This document shows positions 26,603-35,270 of a stretch of 64,000 nucleotides of DNA, piece after piece. Every line of letters starts with the position of its first letter. Within the stretch, counting starts at the first letter, position 1. Position numbers and translations under genes: made by a program. Below the pieces are notes generated by a model. That model did not search any database, had not been told where the DNA came from, and saw only the letters and a list, made by a program, of their open reading frames with translations. The DNA comes from Pseudomonas sp. TH43 (GTDB lineage Bacteria > Pseudomonadota > Gammaproteobacteria > Pseudomonadales > Pseudomonadaceae). The DNA lies in contig NZ_JAEKFI010000003.1 of NCBI RefSeq assembly GCF_016650635.1, positions 930,001 through 994,000 of the forward strand, read 5' to 3'.

Positions 26603-27955
26603 TTACAGTCGACCCAGATCGTTGACCAGAGCAAGCAACATCACCCCGACCACCAAACTGATACCGATCTGTATCCCCCAACCTTGCACCCGATCCGACA
26701 AGGGACGACCACGCGCCCACTCGATCAGATAAAACAACAAATGCCCCCCATCCAGTACAGGAATGGGCAGCAAATTCAGAACGCCCAGGCTAATACTCAG
26801 ATAAGCAAGGAAATTCAGGAAATCAGCGACACCCGACTGGGCAGAAGCGCCCGCCACTTTAGCAATGGTTATCGGTCCACTCAAGTTTTTTACCGAGAGC
26901 TCGCCGAACAGCATTTTCTTCAGTGAATCGAGCGTCAGAACGCTCATGGTCCAAGTACGTCGGGCGCCCTCGCCAATCGCGGCCAAAGGCCCATAACTGA
27001 CCTCGCGAATCATCTCCGGCGGCCAGTCGACAGCTTTGACGCCTGCGCCCAGATAACCACTCGGCGACTTGCTTTCACCGCGCGCCGCCAAGGTCACAGG
27101 GACGTCGATTGGAGCACCATCACGCTCGACGCGCAGCATGATTTTGGTATCAGGACGCGTACGAACCGTATCAACCACTTGCTGCCAGTCGTTAAGCGCC
27201 TGACCATCAAGAGACAGCAGGCGATCACCGGTCTTCAGGCCAGCAGCCTGCGCCGGGCCTTTCGGATCAAGTTCGGCGAGCACTGGCGGCAAGGCCGGGC
27301 GCCAGGGACGAATCCCCAGCGAACGGATCGGATCCGGCTCATCTGCGCCTTTCAGCCAGTGATCCAGCATCAACTCGCGCGGCGAGTCAGCATTGGAGCC
27401 CTGCTCACGCACCAGCAATTGCAATGAGCCGCTTTCCCCCAGGCGACGCACCAACTGCAGGTTTACCGCCGCCCATCCCGTAGTCGGCTCACCGTCGACT
27501 GCGACAATTTCCTGACCCGCACCCAAACCGGCCCTGGCGGCAATACTGCCGGACTCGACCGCACCTATGACCGGACGTATCTGCTCACTGCCAAGCATGG
27601 CCAGGACCCAGAAGAACACCAGCGCCAGCAGGAAATTGGCAATCGGACCCGCGGCGACAATGGCGATACGCTGGCGTACGGACTTGCGATTGAACGACTG
27701 ATCAAGCTGCTCGAACGGGACTTCGCCTTCACGCTCATCGAGCATCTTGACGTAGCCACCCAGCGGAATCGCGGCAACCACGAACTCAGTGCCTTGCTTG
27801 TCGTGCCAGCGCAGCAGAGGCATGCCAAAGCCTATGGAAAAACGTAGAACCTTGACGCCACAGCGCCGCGCGACCCAGAAGTGGCCGAATTCGTGAAAGG
27901 TGACCAGTACACCCAAAGCGATCAGGGTGCCGGCAATCATATAGAGCGCGCTCAT
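26603..27955 (-). CDS. rseP: Site-2 protease RseP (MucP)
   Basis: Inner-membrane zinc metalloprotease that makes the second cut in anti-sigma factor MucA, releasing AlgU (sigma E) in response to envelope stress. The 450 residues show the membrane-embedded HEFGH at 21-25, two periplasmic PDZ domains in the middle, and the second active-site motif LLPIPVLDGGHL near residue 400, followed by the last membrane helix. It sits between dxr and bamA, linking envelope-stress signalling to outer-membrane assembly. Confidence 0.97.
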   Translation of the reverse strand: MSALYMIAGTLIALGVLVTFHEFGHFWVARRCGVKVLRFSIGFGMPLLRWHDKQGTEFVVAAIPLGGYVKMLDEREGEVPFEQLDQSFNRKSVRQRIAIVAAGPIANFLLALVFFWVLAMLGSEQIRPVIGAVESGSIAARAGLGAGQEIVAVDGEPTTGWAAVNLQLVRRLGESGSLQLLVREQGSNADSPRELMLDHWLKGADEPDPIRSLGIRPWRPALPPVLAELDPKGPAQAAGLKTGDRLLSLDGQALNDWQQVVDTVRTRPDTKIMLRVERDGAPIDVPVTLAARGESKSPSGYLGAGVKAVDWPPEMIREVSYGPLAAIGEGARRTWTMSVLTLDSLKKMLFGELSVKNLSGPITIAKVAGASAQSGVADFLNFLAYLSISLGVLNLLPIPVLDGGHLLFYLIEWARGRPLSDRVQGWGIQIGISLVVGVMLLALVNDLGRL

Positions 27956-28009
27956 CTACTTTCTCCGCAAACCTGTTCAGTGCCGCGTGCAGCCATTGTG
28001 TTACAAAAT

Positions 28010-29200
28010 CTATCGGCCGTGCCGATTCAGCCATTGCTCCGCCAGAACCCGGGCTTTCGCATCAGCGGTAAATACCGCATCGAGATCATCCAGCGCGACA
28101 ACCGGCTCCAGACTCAAGACTTCCTCGATGATACTCGCGATTTCCAGGTAGCGAACCCGCCCATCGAGAAACGCTGCCACCGCGACTTCGTTGGCCGCAT
28201 TCAGCATGGCCGGCGCGCTATCGCCTGCTTCGGCTGCTTGACGCGCCAGGCGCAGGCAAGGGAAACGCTGTTCATCCGGCGCCTCGAAGTCCAGACGCGC
28301 GACCGCAAACAGATCCAGCGGCGCCACACCCGAGTCGATGCGCTCTGGCCAGGCCAAGGCGTTGGCAATCGGCGTACGCATATCAGGATTACCCAACTGC
28401 GCGAGAACCGAGCCATCGACATAGTCGACCAGCGAATGGATCACGCTCTGCGGATGAATCACCACTTCAACCTGCGACGGCTTGGCATCAAACAACCAGC
28501 AGGCCTCGATCAACTCAAGCCCTTTGTTCATCATGCTGGCGGAATCCACGGAGATCTTGCGCCCCATGGACCAGTTCGGATGCGCACACGCCTGGTCAGG
28601 TGAAACATGCGCCAGTTCGGCCATCGATGTCTGCCGGAAGGGGCCGCCGGAGGCTGTCAGAAGAATCCGACGCACGCCAACCGAACTCAAGCCACTTGCA
28701 AAATCCCGTGGCATGCACTGGAAAATCGCATTGTGTTCGCTATCGATCGGCAGCAGAACAGAACCGCTCTTTCGCACGGCCTGCATAAACAAGGCACCGG
28801 ACATTACCAGCGCTTCTTTATTGGCCAACAGAATCTTTTTGCCGGCCTCGACCGCCGCCAGCGTCGGGCGCAGGCCCGCAGCACCGACGATCGCCGCCAT
28901 CACTGCGTCGACTTCTGGAGCGGAAGCAACCTGACACAGGCCCTCCTCCCCGACCAGCACGCGGGTCGGCAAACCGGCGGCGCGCAGGTCATCCTGCAAG
29001 CCACGAGCAGCGACCGCTTCCGGCACTACGGCAAATTGCGGCACGTGACGGACGCACAGGGCCAGCAGCTCACTCAGACGCGTGAAACCACTCAAGGCGA
29101 AAACCTGATAACGCTCAGGATGACGAGCGATGACGTCGAGGGTACTCAGACCGATCGAGCCAGTCGCCCCCAGCACGGTAATCTGTTGAGGACGACTCAC
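28010..29200 (-). CDS. dxr: 1-deoxy-D-xylulose 5-phosphate reductoisomerase
   Basis: Second step of the MEP pathway, forming methylerythritol phosphate with NADPH; the fosmidomycin target. A GTG start at 29200 overlaps the cdsA stop (GTGA) and gives 396 residues, the usual pseudomonad length; an ATG five codons upstream is less likely. The NADPH-binding [15 protein letters not shown], the metal/substrate segment [12 protein letters not shown] and the flexible-loop region [19 protein letters not shown] are intact. It lies between cdsA and rseP. Confidence 0.96.
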   Translation of the reverse strand: MSRPQQITVLGATGSIGLSTLDVIARHPERYQVFALSGFTRLSELLALCVRHVPQFAVVPEAVAARGLQDDLRAAGLPTRVLVGEEGLCQVASAPEVDAVMAAIVGAAGLRPTLAAVEAGKKILLANKEALVMSGALFMQAVRKSGSVLLPIDSEHNAIFQCMPRDFASGLSSVGVRRILLTASGGPFRQTSMAELAHVSPDQACAHPNWSMGRKISVDSASMMNKGLELIEACWLFDAKPSQVEVVIHPQSVIHSLVDYVDGSVLAQLGNPDMRTPIANALAWPERIDSGVAPLDLFAVARLDFEAPDEQRFPCLRLARQAAEAGDSAPAMLNAANEVAVAAFLDGRVRYLEIASIIEEVLSLEPVVALDDLDAVFTADAKARVLAEQWLNRHGR

Positions 29201-30003
29201 GGTGCAGCCATCCAAAGCAGCACGGCAAACACCGGAATTGCCGCCGTCAGACTGTCGATGCGATCAAGCACACCGCCATGCCCCGGCAGCAGATTACTGC
29301 TGTCTTTGATGCCGGATTGACGCTTGAACATGCTCTCGGTGAGGTCGCCCACCACGGAAATAAAGACGATCAGCGCTGCGCCAATCAAGGCCTTGAGCAG
29401 TTCGGCAACGGTCCAGTCACGCACCAGCCCGACGATGGCGGTGATCACCAGGCTCAATGCCAGACCACCATAAACACCTTCCCAGCTTTTACCCGGACTG
29501 ACCTGAGGCGCCAATTTGCGCTTGCCGAATTTACGGCCAGAAAAGTAGGCACCAATATCAGCGCCCCACACCAGCACCATCACCGCCATGATCAGCCAGT
29601 TACCCAACGGATACTGCTTGATCTGCACCAGCCCTTGCCAGGCCGGCAACAAAATCAGTAGACCGATGACCAGCTTGGTGGCAGCCGTAGACCAATGTTC
29701 GCTGGAACGCGGATAGGTCAGTACCAGATACGTCGCCACCGCCCACCAAAGCACCGAAGCCCCCAGCACCCATGGCGCCAGACCCGGCAGCACATACATG
29801 ACGAACAACATCAAGGCGACGACGGCGGCATAGCCGACGCGGAAAGATTGTGCGGTAAAGCCCGCCAGACGTGCCCATTCCCAGCCTCCCAGGCTCACGA
29901 CCAGACCGATGAACAGGGCAAAACCGGAACCTTCAAGCAGGAAAAAACCGCACAAGGCGATCGGCAGCAGGATCAGCGCAGTGATGATTCGTTGTTTAAG
30001 CAT
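29197..30003 (-). CDS. cdsA: Phosphatidate cytidylyltransferase
   Basis: Integral membrane enzyme making CDP-diacylglycerol, the branch point of phospholipid synthesis. The 268 residues are mostly hydrophobic, with about eight membrane segments. The C-terminal family signature is complete: [20 protein letters not shown] followed by GVLDRIDS. The ATG overlaps the uppS stop by one base (TAATG), and the stop overlaps the GTG of dxr. uppS-cdsA-dxr is a translationally coupled series. Confidence 0.97.
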   Translation of the reverse strand: MLKQRIITALILLPIALCGFFLLEGSGFALFIGLVVSLGGWEWARLAGFTAQSFRVGYAAVVALMLFVMYVLPGLAPWVLGASVLWWAVATYLVLTYPRSSEHWSTAATKLVIGLLILLPAWQGLVQIKQYPLGNWLIMAVMVLVWGADIGAYFSGRKFGKRKLAPQVSPGKSWEGVYGGLALSLVITAIVGLVRDWTVAELLKALIGAALIVFISVVGDLTESMFKRQSGIKDSSNLLPGHGGVLDRIDSLTAAIPVFAVLLWMAAP

Positions 30004-30758
30004 TAAACCCGGGCTCCAGCTTCAACCTGTTCGCTCGTTCTACCGAAGCGACGTTGGCGCGAAGCGAAATCGGCCAGCGCATTGCGCATGGCATCGTGTT
30101 TGAAGTCCGGCCAGAACAGGTCGGAGAAGTACAGTTCGGCGTAGGCCAACTGCCACAGCAGGAAATTGCTGATGCGGTGCTCGCCACCCGTGCGGATACA
30201 CAGGTCCGGCAACGGCAGATCACCGGTTGCCAGACAGGTTTGCAACAGATCCGGAGTGATGTCCTCCGGACGCAGATGCCCGGCCTGGACTTCACGCGCC
30301 AAACGTTGTGCGGCTTGCGCGATATCCCACTGACCGCCGTAATTGGCGGCGATCTGCAGGATGAAACGGTTGGCACCTGCGGTCATGGCTTCTGCTTCAC
30401 GCATTGCAGCCTGAAGCTCAGGATGAAAGCGCGAGCGATCGCCAATGATGCGCAGGCTGATGTTGTTGTCGTTGAGGCGCTTGGCCTCACGACGCAGCGC
30501 CTTGAAGAACAGATCCATCAAGGCACTGACTTCATCGGCCGGACGCTGCCAGTTTTCACTGGAAAAGGCGAACAGGGTCAATACTTCAACCTTGGCCTCA
30601 GCGCACACCTCGATCACCGCCCGCACAGCATCGACACCCGCTTTATGCCCGGCGACACCTGGCATAAAGCGTTTTTTCGCCCAGCGATTGTTGCCATCCA
30701 TGATGATCGCGACATGGCGCGGCACCGCGGACGGCGCAGTCTGCTTGGTCTTGTCCAT
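30003..30758 (-). CDS. uppS: Undecaprenyl diphosphate synthase
   Basis: cis-prenyltransferase producing the C55 carrier lipid for peptidoglycan and O-antigen. The 251 residues hold the N-terminal catalytic segment HVAIIMDGNNRWAKKR, with the essential Asp, and the C-terminal signature DLCIRTGGEHRISNFLLWQ. It starts 14 bases after the frr stop. It uses isoprenoid precursors made by the dxr, ispD and ispF products also in this window. Confidence 0.97.
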   Translation of the reverse strand: MDKTKQTAPSAVPRHVAIIMDGNNRWAKKRFMPGVAGHKAGVDAVRAVIEVCAEAKVEVLTLFAFSSENWQRPADEVSALMDLFFKALRREAKRLNDNNISLRIIGDRSRFHPELQAAMREAEAMTAGANRFILQIAANYGGQWDIAQAAQRLAREVQAGHLRPEDITPDLLQTCLATGDLPLPDLCIRTGGEHRISNFLLWQLAYAELYFSDLFWPDFKHDAMRNALADFASRQRRFGRTSEQVEAGARV

Positions 30759-30772
30759 TTAAAACTCGACCC

Positions 30773-31330
30773 TTATACGGCCATCAGATCCGCTTCTTTT
30801 TGCTTGGTGGCCGCATCGATATCAGCTTCAGCCTTGTCGGTGAGCTTCTGAATATCGGCAGCAGCGCGACGCTCTTCGTCCTCGCTGATTTCTTTGTCTT
30901 TAACCAGTTTTTTCAGTTCGCCCAGAGCATCGCGACGAATGTTTCGCACCGCAACACGTGCATCTTCCGCTGCACTGCGCGCTTGCTTGGTGAAGCCCTT
31001 GCGGGTTTCTTCGGTCAGAGCCGGCATGGAAATCAGCAGCAACTCGCCCAGGTTGGTCGGGTTGAGGTTCAGGCCAGCGCTCTGGATAGCCTTGTCGACG
31101 GCGGCGAGCATATTGCGCTCGAAGGCCACGACCTGCAGGGTGCGCGAGTCCTTCACAGTGATGTTGGCCACTTGGGTGATGGAGGTGTCTGCGCCGTAGT
31201 ACGGCACCATCACGCTACCCAGAATGCTTGGGTGAGCCTTGCCTGTACGAATCTGACCAAATGCGTGGTTCAGGGAGTCCAGGGATTTCTGCATGCGCTC
31301 TTGAGCGTCTTTCTTGATTTCGTTGATCAT
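30773..31330 (-). CDS. frr: Ribosome recycling factor
   Basis: With EF-G it splits post-termination ribosomes. The 185 residues match the tRNA-shaped RRF family: a three-helix bundle with a small beta domain. Recognisable segments are [19 protein letters not shown] and AVRNIRRDA. It overlaps the pyrH stop by four bases, as in most proteobacteria, and leads into uppS. Confidence 0.98.
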   Translation of the reverse strand: MINEIKKDAQERMQKSLDSLNHAFGQIRTGKAHPSILGSVMVPYYGADTSITQVANITVKDSRTLQVVAFERNMLAAVDKAIQSAGLNLNPTNLGELLLISMPALTEETRKGFTKQARSAAEDARVAVRNIRRDALGELKKLVKDKEISEDEERRAAADIQKLTDKAEADIDAATKQKEADLMAV

Positions 31331-32070
31331 TGTTGACCTTCCTCGATCAGGGTGCCTTCAGCGCCGCCATGGACGATGTTCAGCAGGGCACCGGGCTTGT
31401 TCATGTTGAATACACGCAACGGCATCTTGTGGTCGCGGCACAGGCAAATAGCGGTCAGATCCATCACGCCCAGCTTGCGATCCAGTACTTCATCATAAGT
31501 CAGATGATCGAACTTCTCGGCATGCGGGTCTTTGAACGGATCTGCGGTGTAGACGCCATCGACCTTGGTCGCTTTCAGCACGACGTCAGCATCGATTTCG
31601 ATTGCGCGCAGGCACGCAGCCGAATCCGTCGTGAAGAACGGGTTACCGGTACCGGCGGCGAAAATTACCACGTCTTTGGAGTTCAGGTGACGCATGGCTT
31701 TGCGGCGATCGTAGTGATCGGTCACACCGACCATGGAAATGGCCGACATGACGATGGCCGAGATATTGGCGCGTTCCAGCGCATCGCGCATGGCCAAGGC
31801 GTTCATCACAGTGGCCAGCATGCCCATGTGGTCGCCAGTTACCCGATCCATACCGGCTTTGCTCAGGGCTTCACCGCGGAACAGGTTGCCACCGCCGATC
31901 ACCAGACCGACCTGTACGCCGATGCCAACCAGTTGGCCGACTTCCAGCGCCATGCGATCCAGAACTTTCGGATCGATCCCGAACTCTTCCGAGCCCATCA
32001 GGGCCTCGCCGCTAAGCTTGAGTAGAATGCGTTTATAGCGAGCCTGATAACCACTGCCCTGCTGAGCCAT
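31327..32070 (-). CDS. pyrH: UMP kinase
   Basis: Phosphorylates UMP to UDP; an amino-acid-kinase-fold enzyme of 247 residues. The N-terminal [13 protein letters not shown] and the GGGNLFRG and [15 protein letters not shown] segments are intact. It is separated from tsf by about 210 bases including the tsf terminator, so a promoter probably lies in that gap. It overlaps frr by four bases. Confidence 0.98.
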   Translation of the reverse strand: MAQQGSGYQARYKRILLKLSGEALMGSEEFGIDPKVLDRMALEVGQLVGIGVQVGLVIGGGNLFRGEALSKAGMDRVTGDHMGMLATVMNALAMRDALERANISAIVMSAISMVGVTDHYDRRKAMRHLNSKDVVIFAAGTGNPFFTTDSAACLRAIEIDADVVLKATKVDGVYTADPFKDPHAEKFDHLTYDEVLDRKLGVMDLTAICLCRDHKMPLRVFNMNKPGALLNIVHGGAEGTLIEEGQQ

Positions 32071-32222
32071 TGCGAATCTCTCCTGCGGCGTATTTAAAAA
32101 TTCTTTGCGAGCTGTTTACAGCTGGCGTTCACTCTAGCTTGGCGCTGCTTCAGCGCCATCGGAACATGGCTTTGTAAGTCAGTTCCAGGTGCAAACCAAT
32201 AAAAATTGGTCACCCCATCTGA

Positions 32223-32256
32223 AAAGAGGCTGCGCGCGTGAGCGGGCAGCCTCTTT
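32223..32256 (-). terminator. Intrinsic terminator after tsf
   Basis: AAAGAGGCTGC (32223-32233) and GCAGCCTCTTT (32246-32256) form an 11-bp stem with a 12-base loop, starting 24 bases beyond the tsf stop on the minus strand and ending in TTTTC. It is a clear rho-independent terminator for rpsB-tsf. Confidence 0.85.
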
Positions 32257-32279
32257 CGGCGACAGTTGAAAAAACTGTC

Positions 32280-33143
32280 TTATTGCTTGGCGGCAGCCAG
32301 CTGGGCAGCAACTTCTTCAGCGAAGTTGTCGACCGGCTTCTCGATGCCTTCGCCTACTTTGAAGTAAGTGAAGGAAACGATTTCAGCGCCAGCTTTCTTG
32401 GCCAGCTCGCCAACCTTGATTTCAGGGTTCTTGACGAACGCCTGCTCAACCAGGCTTGCTTCTGCCAGGAACTTGCTGATACGGCCTTTGACCATATTTT
32501 CAACAATGTTTTCTGGCTTGCCTTTGATTTTTTCTTCGTTCAGCTGCAGGAACACAGCTTTTTCGCGCTCGATAGCTTCAGGCGAAACTTCCGATGGCAG
32601 CAGGAACTCAGGGTTGCTGGCCGCTACGTGCATAGCGATGTCTTTGGCCAGTTCAACGTTGCCGCCTTTCAGAACAACTGCAACACCGATCTTGTTGCCG
32701 TGCAGGTAGCCACCAACAACGTCGCCCTCTACGCGAACCAGACGACGGATGTTGACGTTTTCGCCAACCTTGCCGACCAGTACCAGGCGAGCAGCTTCTT
32801 GAGCTTCGATCAGCGGAGCAACATCAGTCAGCTTGTCGGCGAACGCTTTTTCAACGCTTGCAGCAACAAATGCCTTGAAGTCGTCCTGCAGAGCCAGGAA
32901 GTCGGTCTGCGAGTTCACTTCCAGCAGAACGGCAGATTTGCCGTCTTCTTTCAGAGCGATAGCGCCTTCAGCTGCTACGTTACCGGCTTTTTTGGCAGCC
33001 TTGATTGCGCCCGAAGCACGCATGTCATCAATGGCTTTTTCGATGTCGCCGTCAGCCTTTTCCAGGGCTTTCTTGCAATCCATCATGCCTTCGCCGGTAC
33101 GCTCGCGCAGTTCTTTAACCAACGCTGCAGTAATTGCTGCCAT
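32280..33143 (-). CDS. tsf: Elongation factor Ts
   Basis: Guanine-nucleotide exchange factor for EF-Tu. The start at 33143 (MAAITAALVKELRERTGEGM) gives 287 residues and has AAGAGGAA upstream; a longer frame from 33176 is not supported. The N-terminal EF-Tu-contacting module with MMDCKKAL and the core QTDFLALQDDF are present. It is cotranscribed with rpsB through a hairpin at 33281-33309 and ends at a strong terminator. Confidence 0.98.
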   Translation of the reverse strand: MAAITAALVKELRERTGEGMMDCKKALEKADGDIEKAIDDMRASGAIKAAKKAGNVAAEGAIALKEDGKSAVLLEVNSQTDFLALQDDFKAFVAASVEKAFADKLTDVAPLIEAQEAARLVLVGKVGENVNIRRLVRVEGDVVGGYLHGNKIGVAVVLKGGNVELAKDIAMHVAASNPEFLLPSEVSPEAIEREKAVFLQLNEEKIKGKPENIVENMVKGRISKFLAEASLVEQAFVKNPEIKVGELAKKAGAEIVSFTYFKVGEGIEKPVDNFAEEVAAQLAAAKQ

Positions 33144-33280
33144 TTTCAAATTCCTCTTGGATAGGTTTTCAACCATTCCACCCGATCGAACGGGCGTTCA
33201 ATTCGTCCCGAGCCCCACCTTGTAGCTGCTGCACGTTACAGATCCTGTAGCTGCGCCGCCAACAAATGGTTTTCGAGGTG

Positions 33281-33309
33281 GCAAAAAGGGGGCCAAGCCC
33301 CCTTTTTGC
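33281..33309 (-). terminator. Attenuator/terminator hairpin between rpsB and tsf
   Basis: GCAAAAAGGGGG (33281-33292) and CCCCCTTTTTGC (33298-33309) form a perfect 12-bp stem around a five-base loop. It lies 26 bases past the rpsB stop on the minus strand. The T stretch is inside the 3' arm on the transcribed strand, as in many partial terminators. Similar rpsB-tsf attenuation is known in E. coli. Confidence 0.8.
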
Positions 33310-33335
33310 TTACTGAGTCAACGCCAGGGCGTCAG

Positions 33336-34073
33336 TTACTCAGCTGCAGCCTGAGTTTCTTCAGCTGCGAATTCTACAGTGCCGCCGCCAACATTGTTGC
33401 GACCACGGATTACTGCGTCAGCCATCGAACCCATGTACAGCTGGATAGCGCGGATTGCGTCATCGTTGCCTGGGATGATGTAGTCAACGCCTTCCGGGCT
33501 GCTGTTGGTATCGACAACGCCGATTACCGGGATGCCCAGCTTGTTGGCTTCGGTGATCGCGATGCGCTCGTGGTCAACGTCGATCACGAACAGTGCGTCT
33601 GGCAGACCGCCCATGTCCTTGATGCCGCCCAGCGAACGATCCAGCTTCTCAAGATCACGAGTGCGCATCAGCGCTTCTTTCTTGGTCAGCTTGGCGAAAG
33701 TACCGTCTTCGGCTTGAACTTCAAGGTCACGCAGACGCTTGATGGAAGCACGAATGGTTTTGAAGTTGGTCAGCATGCCGCCCAACCAGCGGTGATCGAC
33801 GTACGGCGAGCCGCAACGTGCTGCTTCTTCAGCAACGATCTTGCCAGCGGAACGCTTGGTGCCGACGAACAGAATCTTGTTTTTGCCCTGGGCCAGACGC
33901 TCTACGAAAGTCAGAGCTTCGTTGAACATTGGCAGGGTTTTTTCAAGGTTGATGATGTGAATCTTGTTACGCGCGCCGAAAATGTACTTACCCATTTTCG
34001 GATTCCAGTAACGGGTTTGGTGACCGAAGTGCACACCGGCCTTCAGCATATCGCGCATATTGACTTGGGACAT
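33336..34073 (-). CDS. rpsB: 30S ribosomal protein S2
   Basis: Small-subunit ribosomal protein of 245 residues. The family signatures [20 protein letters not shown] at the N-terminus and the central [19 protein letters not shown] are complete. AAGGA lies seven bases upstream of the ATG at 34073. A long leader and an extended -10 promoter precede it. S2 usually represses its own leader in gammaproteobacteria, which also sets EF-Ts supply. Confidence 0.98.
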   Translation of the reverse strand: MSQVNMRDMLKAGVHFGHQTRYWNPKMGKYIFGARNKIHIINLEKTLPMFNEALTFVERLAQGKNKILFVGTKRSAGKIVAEEAARCGSPYVDHRWLGGMLTNFKTIRASIKRLRDLEVQAEDGTFAKLTKKEALMRTRDLEKLDRSLGGIKDMGGLPDALFVIDVDHERIAITEANKLGIPVIGVVDTNSSPEGVDYIIPGNDDAIRAIQLYMGSMADAVIRGRNNVGGGTVEFAAEETQAAAE

Positions 34074-34213
34074 GATAGTTCCTTAATAAGTCGGGTTTGG
34101 CCTCCACGTATCCCAATGACCAACCAGTGGCATAAAGCCAAAAGCACCCAGGTCATCGTGTCGACACGTGTGTGGATTTAAGCCTTTCGGGGTATCCCCG
34201 GAAAGCGGCGCAT

Positions 34214-34222
34214 TTTATACCA
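34214..34222 (-). promoter_or_regulatory. Extended -10 promoter of rpsB
   Basis: On the minus strand TGG TATAAA (34222-34214) is an extended -10 element followed by ATGCGCCGC, a GC-rich discriminator typical of stringently controlled ribosomal promoters. The -35 is weak (TTCCGT at 17 bases spacing). It implies a leader of about 130 bases. Confidence 0.6.
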
Positions 34223-34357
34223 CAGGGTGCGCAGAAACGGAACCCGAAATCTGTATTCGCACCAAGGACATGGGCGCAGCCCCCTTGGAATCGGCTTCAA
34301 ACGCACCATTGTATAGAGAGAAGCGATGCACGCAGGCGCGGATTTGCTCCTTCCGTC

Positions 34358-34366
34358 TGTTAGAAT
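34358..34366 (+). promoter_or_regulatory. Probable extended -10 promoter of map
   Basis: TGT TAGAAT (34358-34366) matches an extended -10 element about 80 bases before the map start codon, followed by CGCG. No convincing -35 was found, which is tolerated for extended -10 promoters. Confidence 0.5.
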
Positions 34367-34446
34367 CGCGTTTTTCAGGGTCGCAAAACGCACACCTGCC
34401 ACCCTATCCGTATCAGCAAGCGCCGCCGAGCGCAGAGAGAGCCTGT

Positions 34447-35229
34447 ATGACCGTCAACCTCAAAACCCCCGAGGACATCGCTGGCATGCGTGTCGCCGGC
34501 AAACTGGCCGCCGATGTGCTGGAAATGATTGCCGAACATGTCAAACCAGGCGTGACCACGGACCAACTGAACCAGATCTGCCATGACTACATCGTTGATG
34601 TGCAGCAGGCCATCCCTGCCCCGCTCAACTACAAGGGCTATCCGAAGTCGATCTGCACCTCGATCAACCACGTGGTGTGCCACGGCATCCCGAACGACAA
34701 ACCGCTGAAAAACGGCGATACCCTGAACATCGACGTGACCGTCATCAAAGACGGCTACCACGGCGACACCAGCCGCATGTTCCACGTCGGCGAAGTGCCA
34801 GTGTGGGCCGAGCGCCTGTCGCAGATCACCCAGGAATGCATGTACAAGGCGATCGAGATCGTCAAACCCGGCTGCCGCCTCGGCGACATCGGTGAAGTGA
34901 TCCAGAAGCATGCTGAAAAGAACGGGTTCTCGGTGGTACGCGAGTTCTGCGGCCACGGCATCGGCAAGGTGTTCCACGAAGAACCGCAAATCCTCCATTA
35001 CGGCCGCGCCGGTACCGGCATGGAGCTGAAGGCTGGCATGACCTTCACCATCGAGCCGATGATCAATCAGGGCAAGGCCGACACCAAAGTATTGGGCGAC
35101 GGCTGGACCGCGATCACCAAGGACCGCAAGCTCTCGGCGCAGTGGGAACACACCCTGCTGGTCACCGACACCGGTTACGAGATCTTCACCTTGCGCGCCG
35201 ACGACACCATCCCGCGCGTCTCGGCCTGA
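34447..35229 (+). CDS. map: Type I methionine aminopeptidase
   Basis: Removes the initiator methionine from nascent proteins. The start at 34447 (MTVNLKTPEDIAGMRVAGK) gives 260 residues, normal for type Ia enzymes; a frame open from 34168 crosses the promoter and is not coding. The pita-bread metalloprotease ligands are in place: LNIDVTVIKDGYHGD for the two Asp, CGHGIGKVFHEEP for the His, and TIEPMIN and WEHTLLV for the two Glu. It is divergent from rpsB and followed by glnD after 41 bases. Confidence 0.97.
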   Translation: MTVNLKTPEDIAGMRVAGKLAADVLEMIAEHVKPGVTTDQLNQICHDYIVDVQQAIPAPLNYKGYPKSICTSINHVVCHGIPNDKPLKNGDTLNIDVTVIKDGYHGDTSRMFHVGEVPVWAERLSQITQECMYKAIEIVKPGCRLGDIGEVIQKHAEKNGFSVVREFCGHGIGKVFHEEPQILHYGRAGTGMELKAGMTFTIEPMINQGKADTKVLGDGWTAITKDRKLSAQWEHTLLVTDTGYEIFTLRADDTIPRVSA

Positions 35230-35270
35230 TCCACTCAACGCTCCCAGCCTTATAGAAGGAAAGCCAATCG

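Larger units (their letters stand above)
34074..34446. other. Divergent rpsB/map intergenic region (373 bases)
   Basis: No gene is seen here. The left part (about 34074-34207) is the rpsB leader on the minus strand, with short dyads such as GGGGATACCCC and CGTGTCGACACG. Such a leader fits S2 autoregulation, but I could not fold it. The rpsB -10 lies at 34214-34222 and the map -10 at 34358-34366. Between them (about 34223-34357) nothing specific was recognised. Confidence 0.6.
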
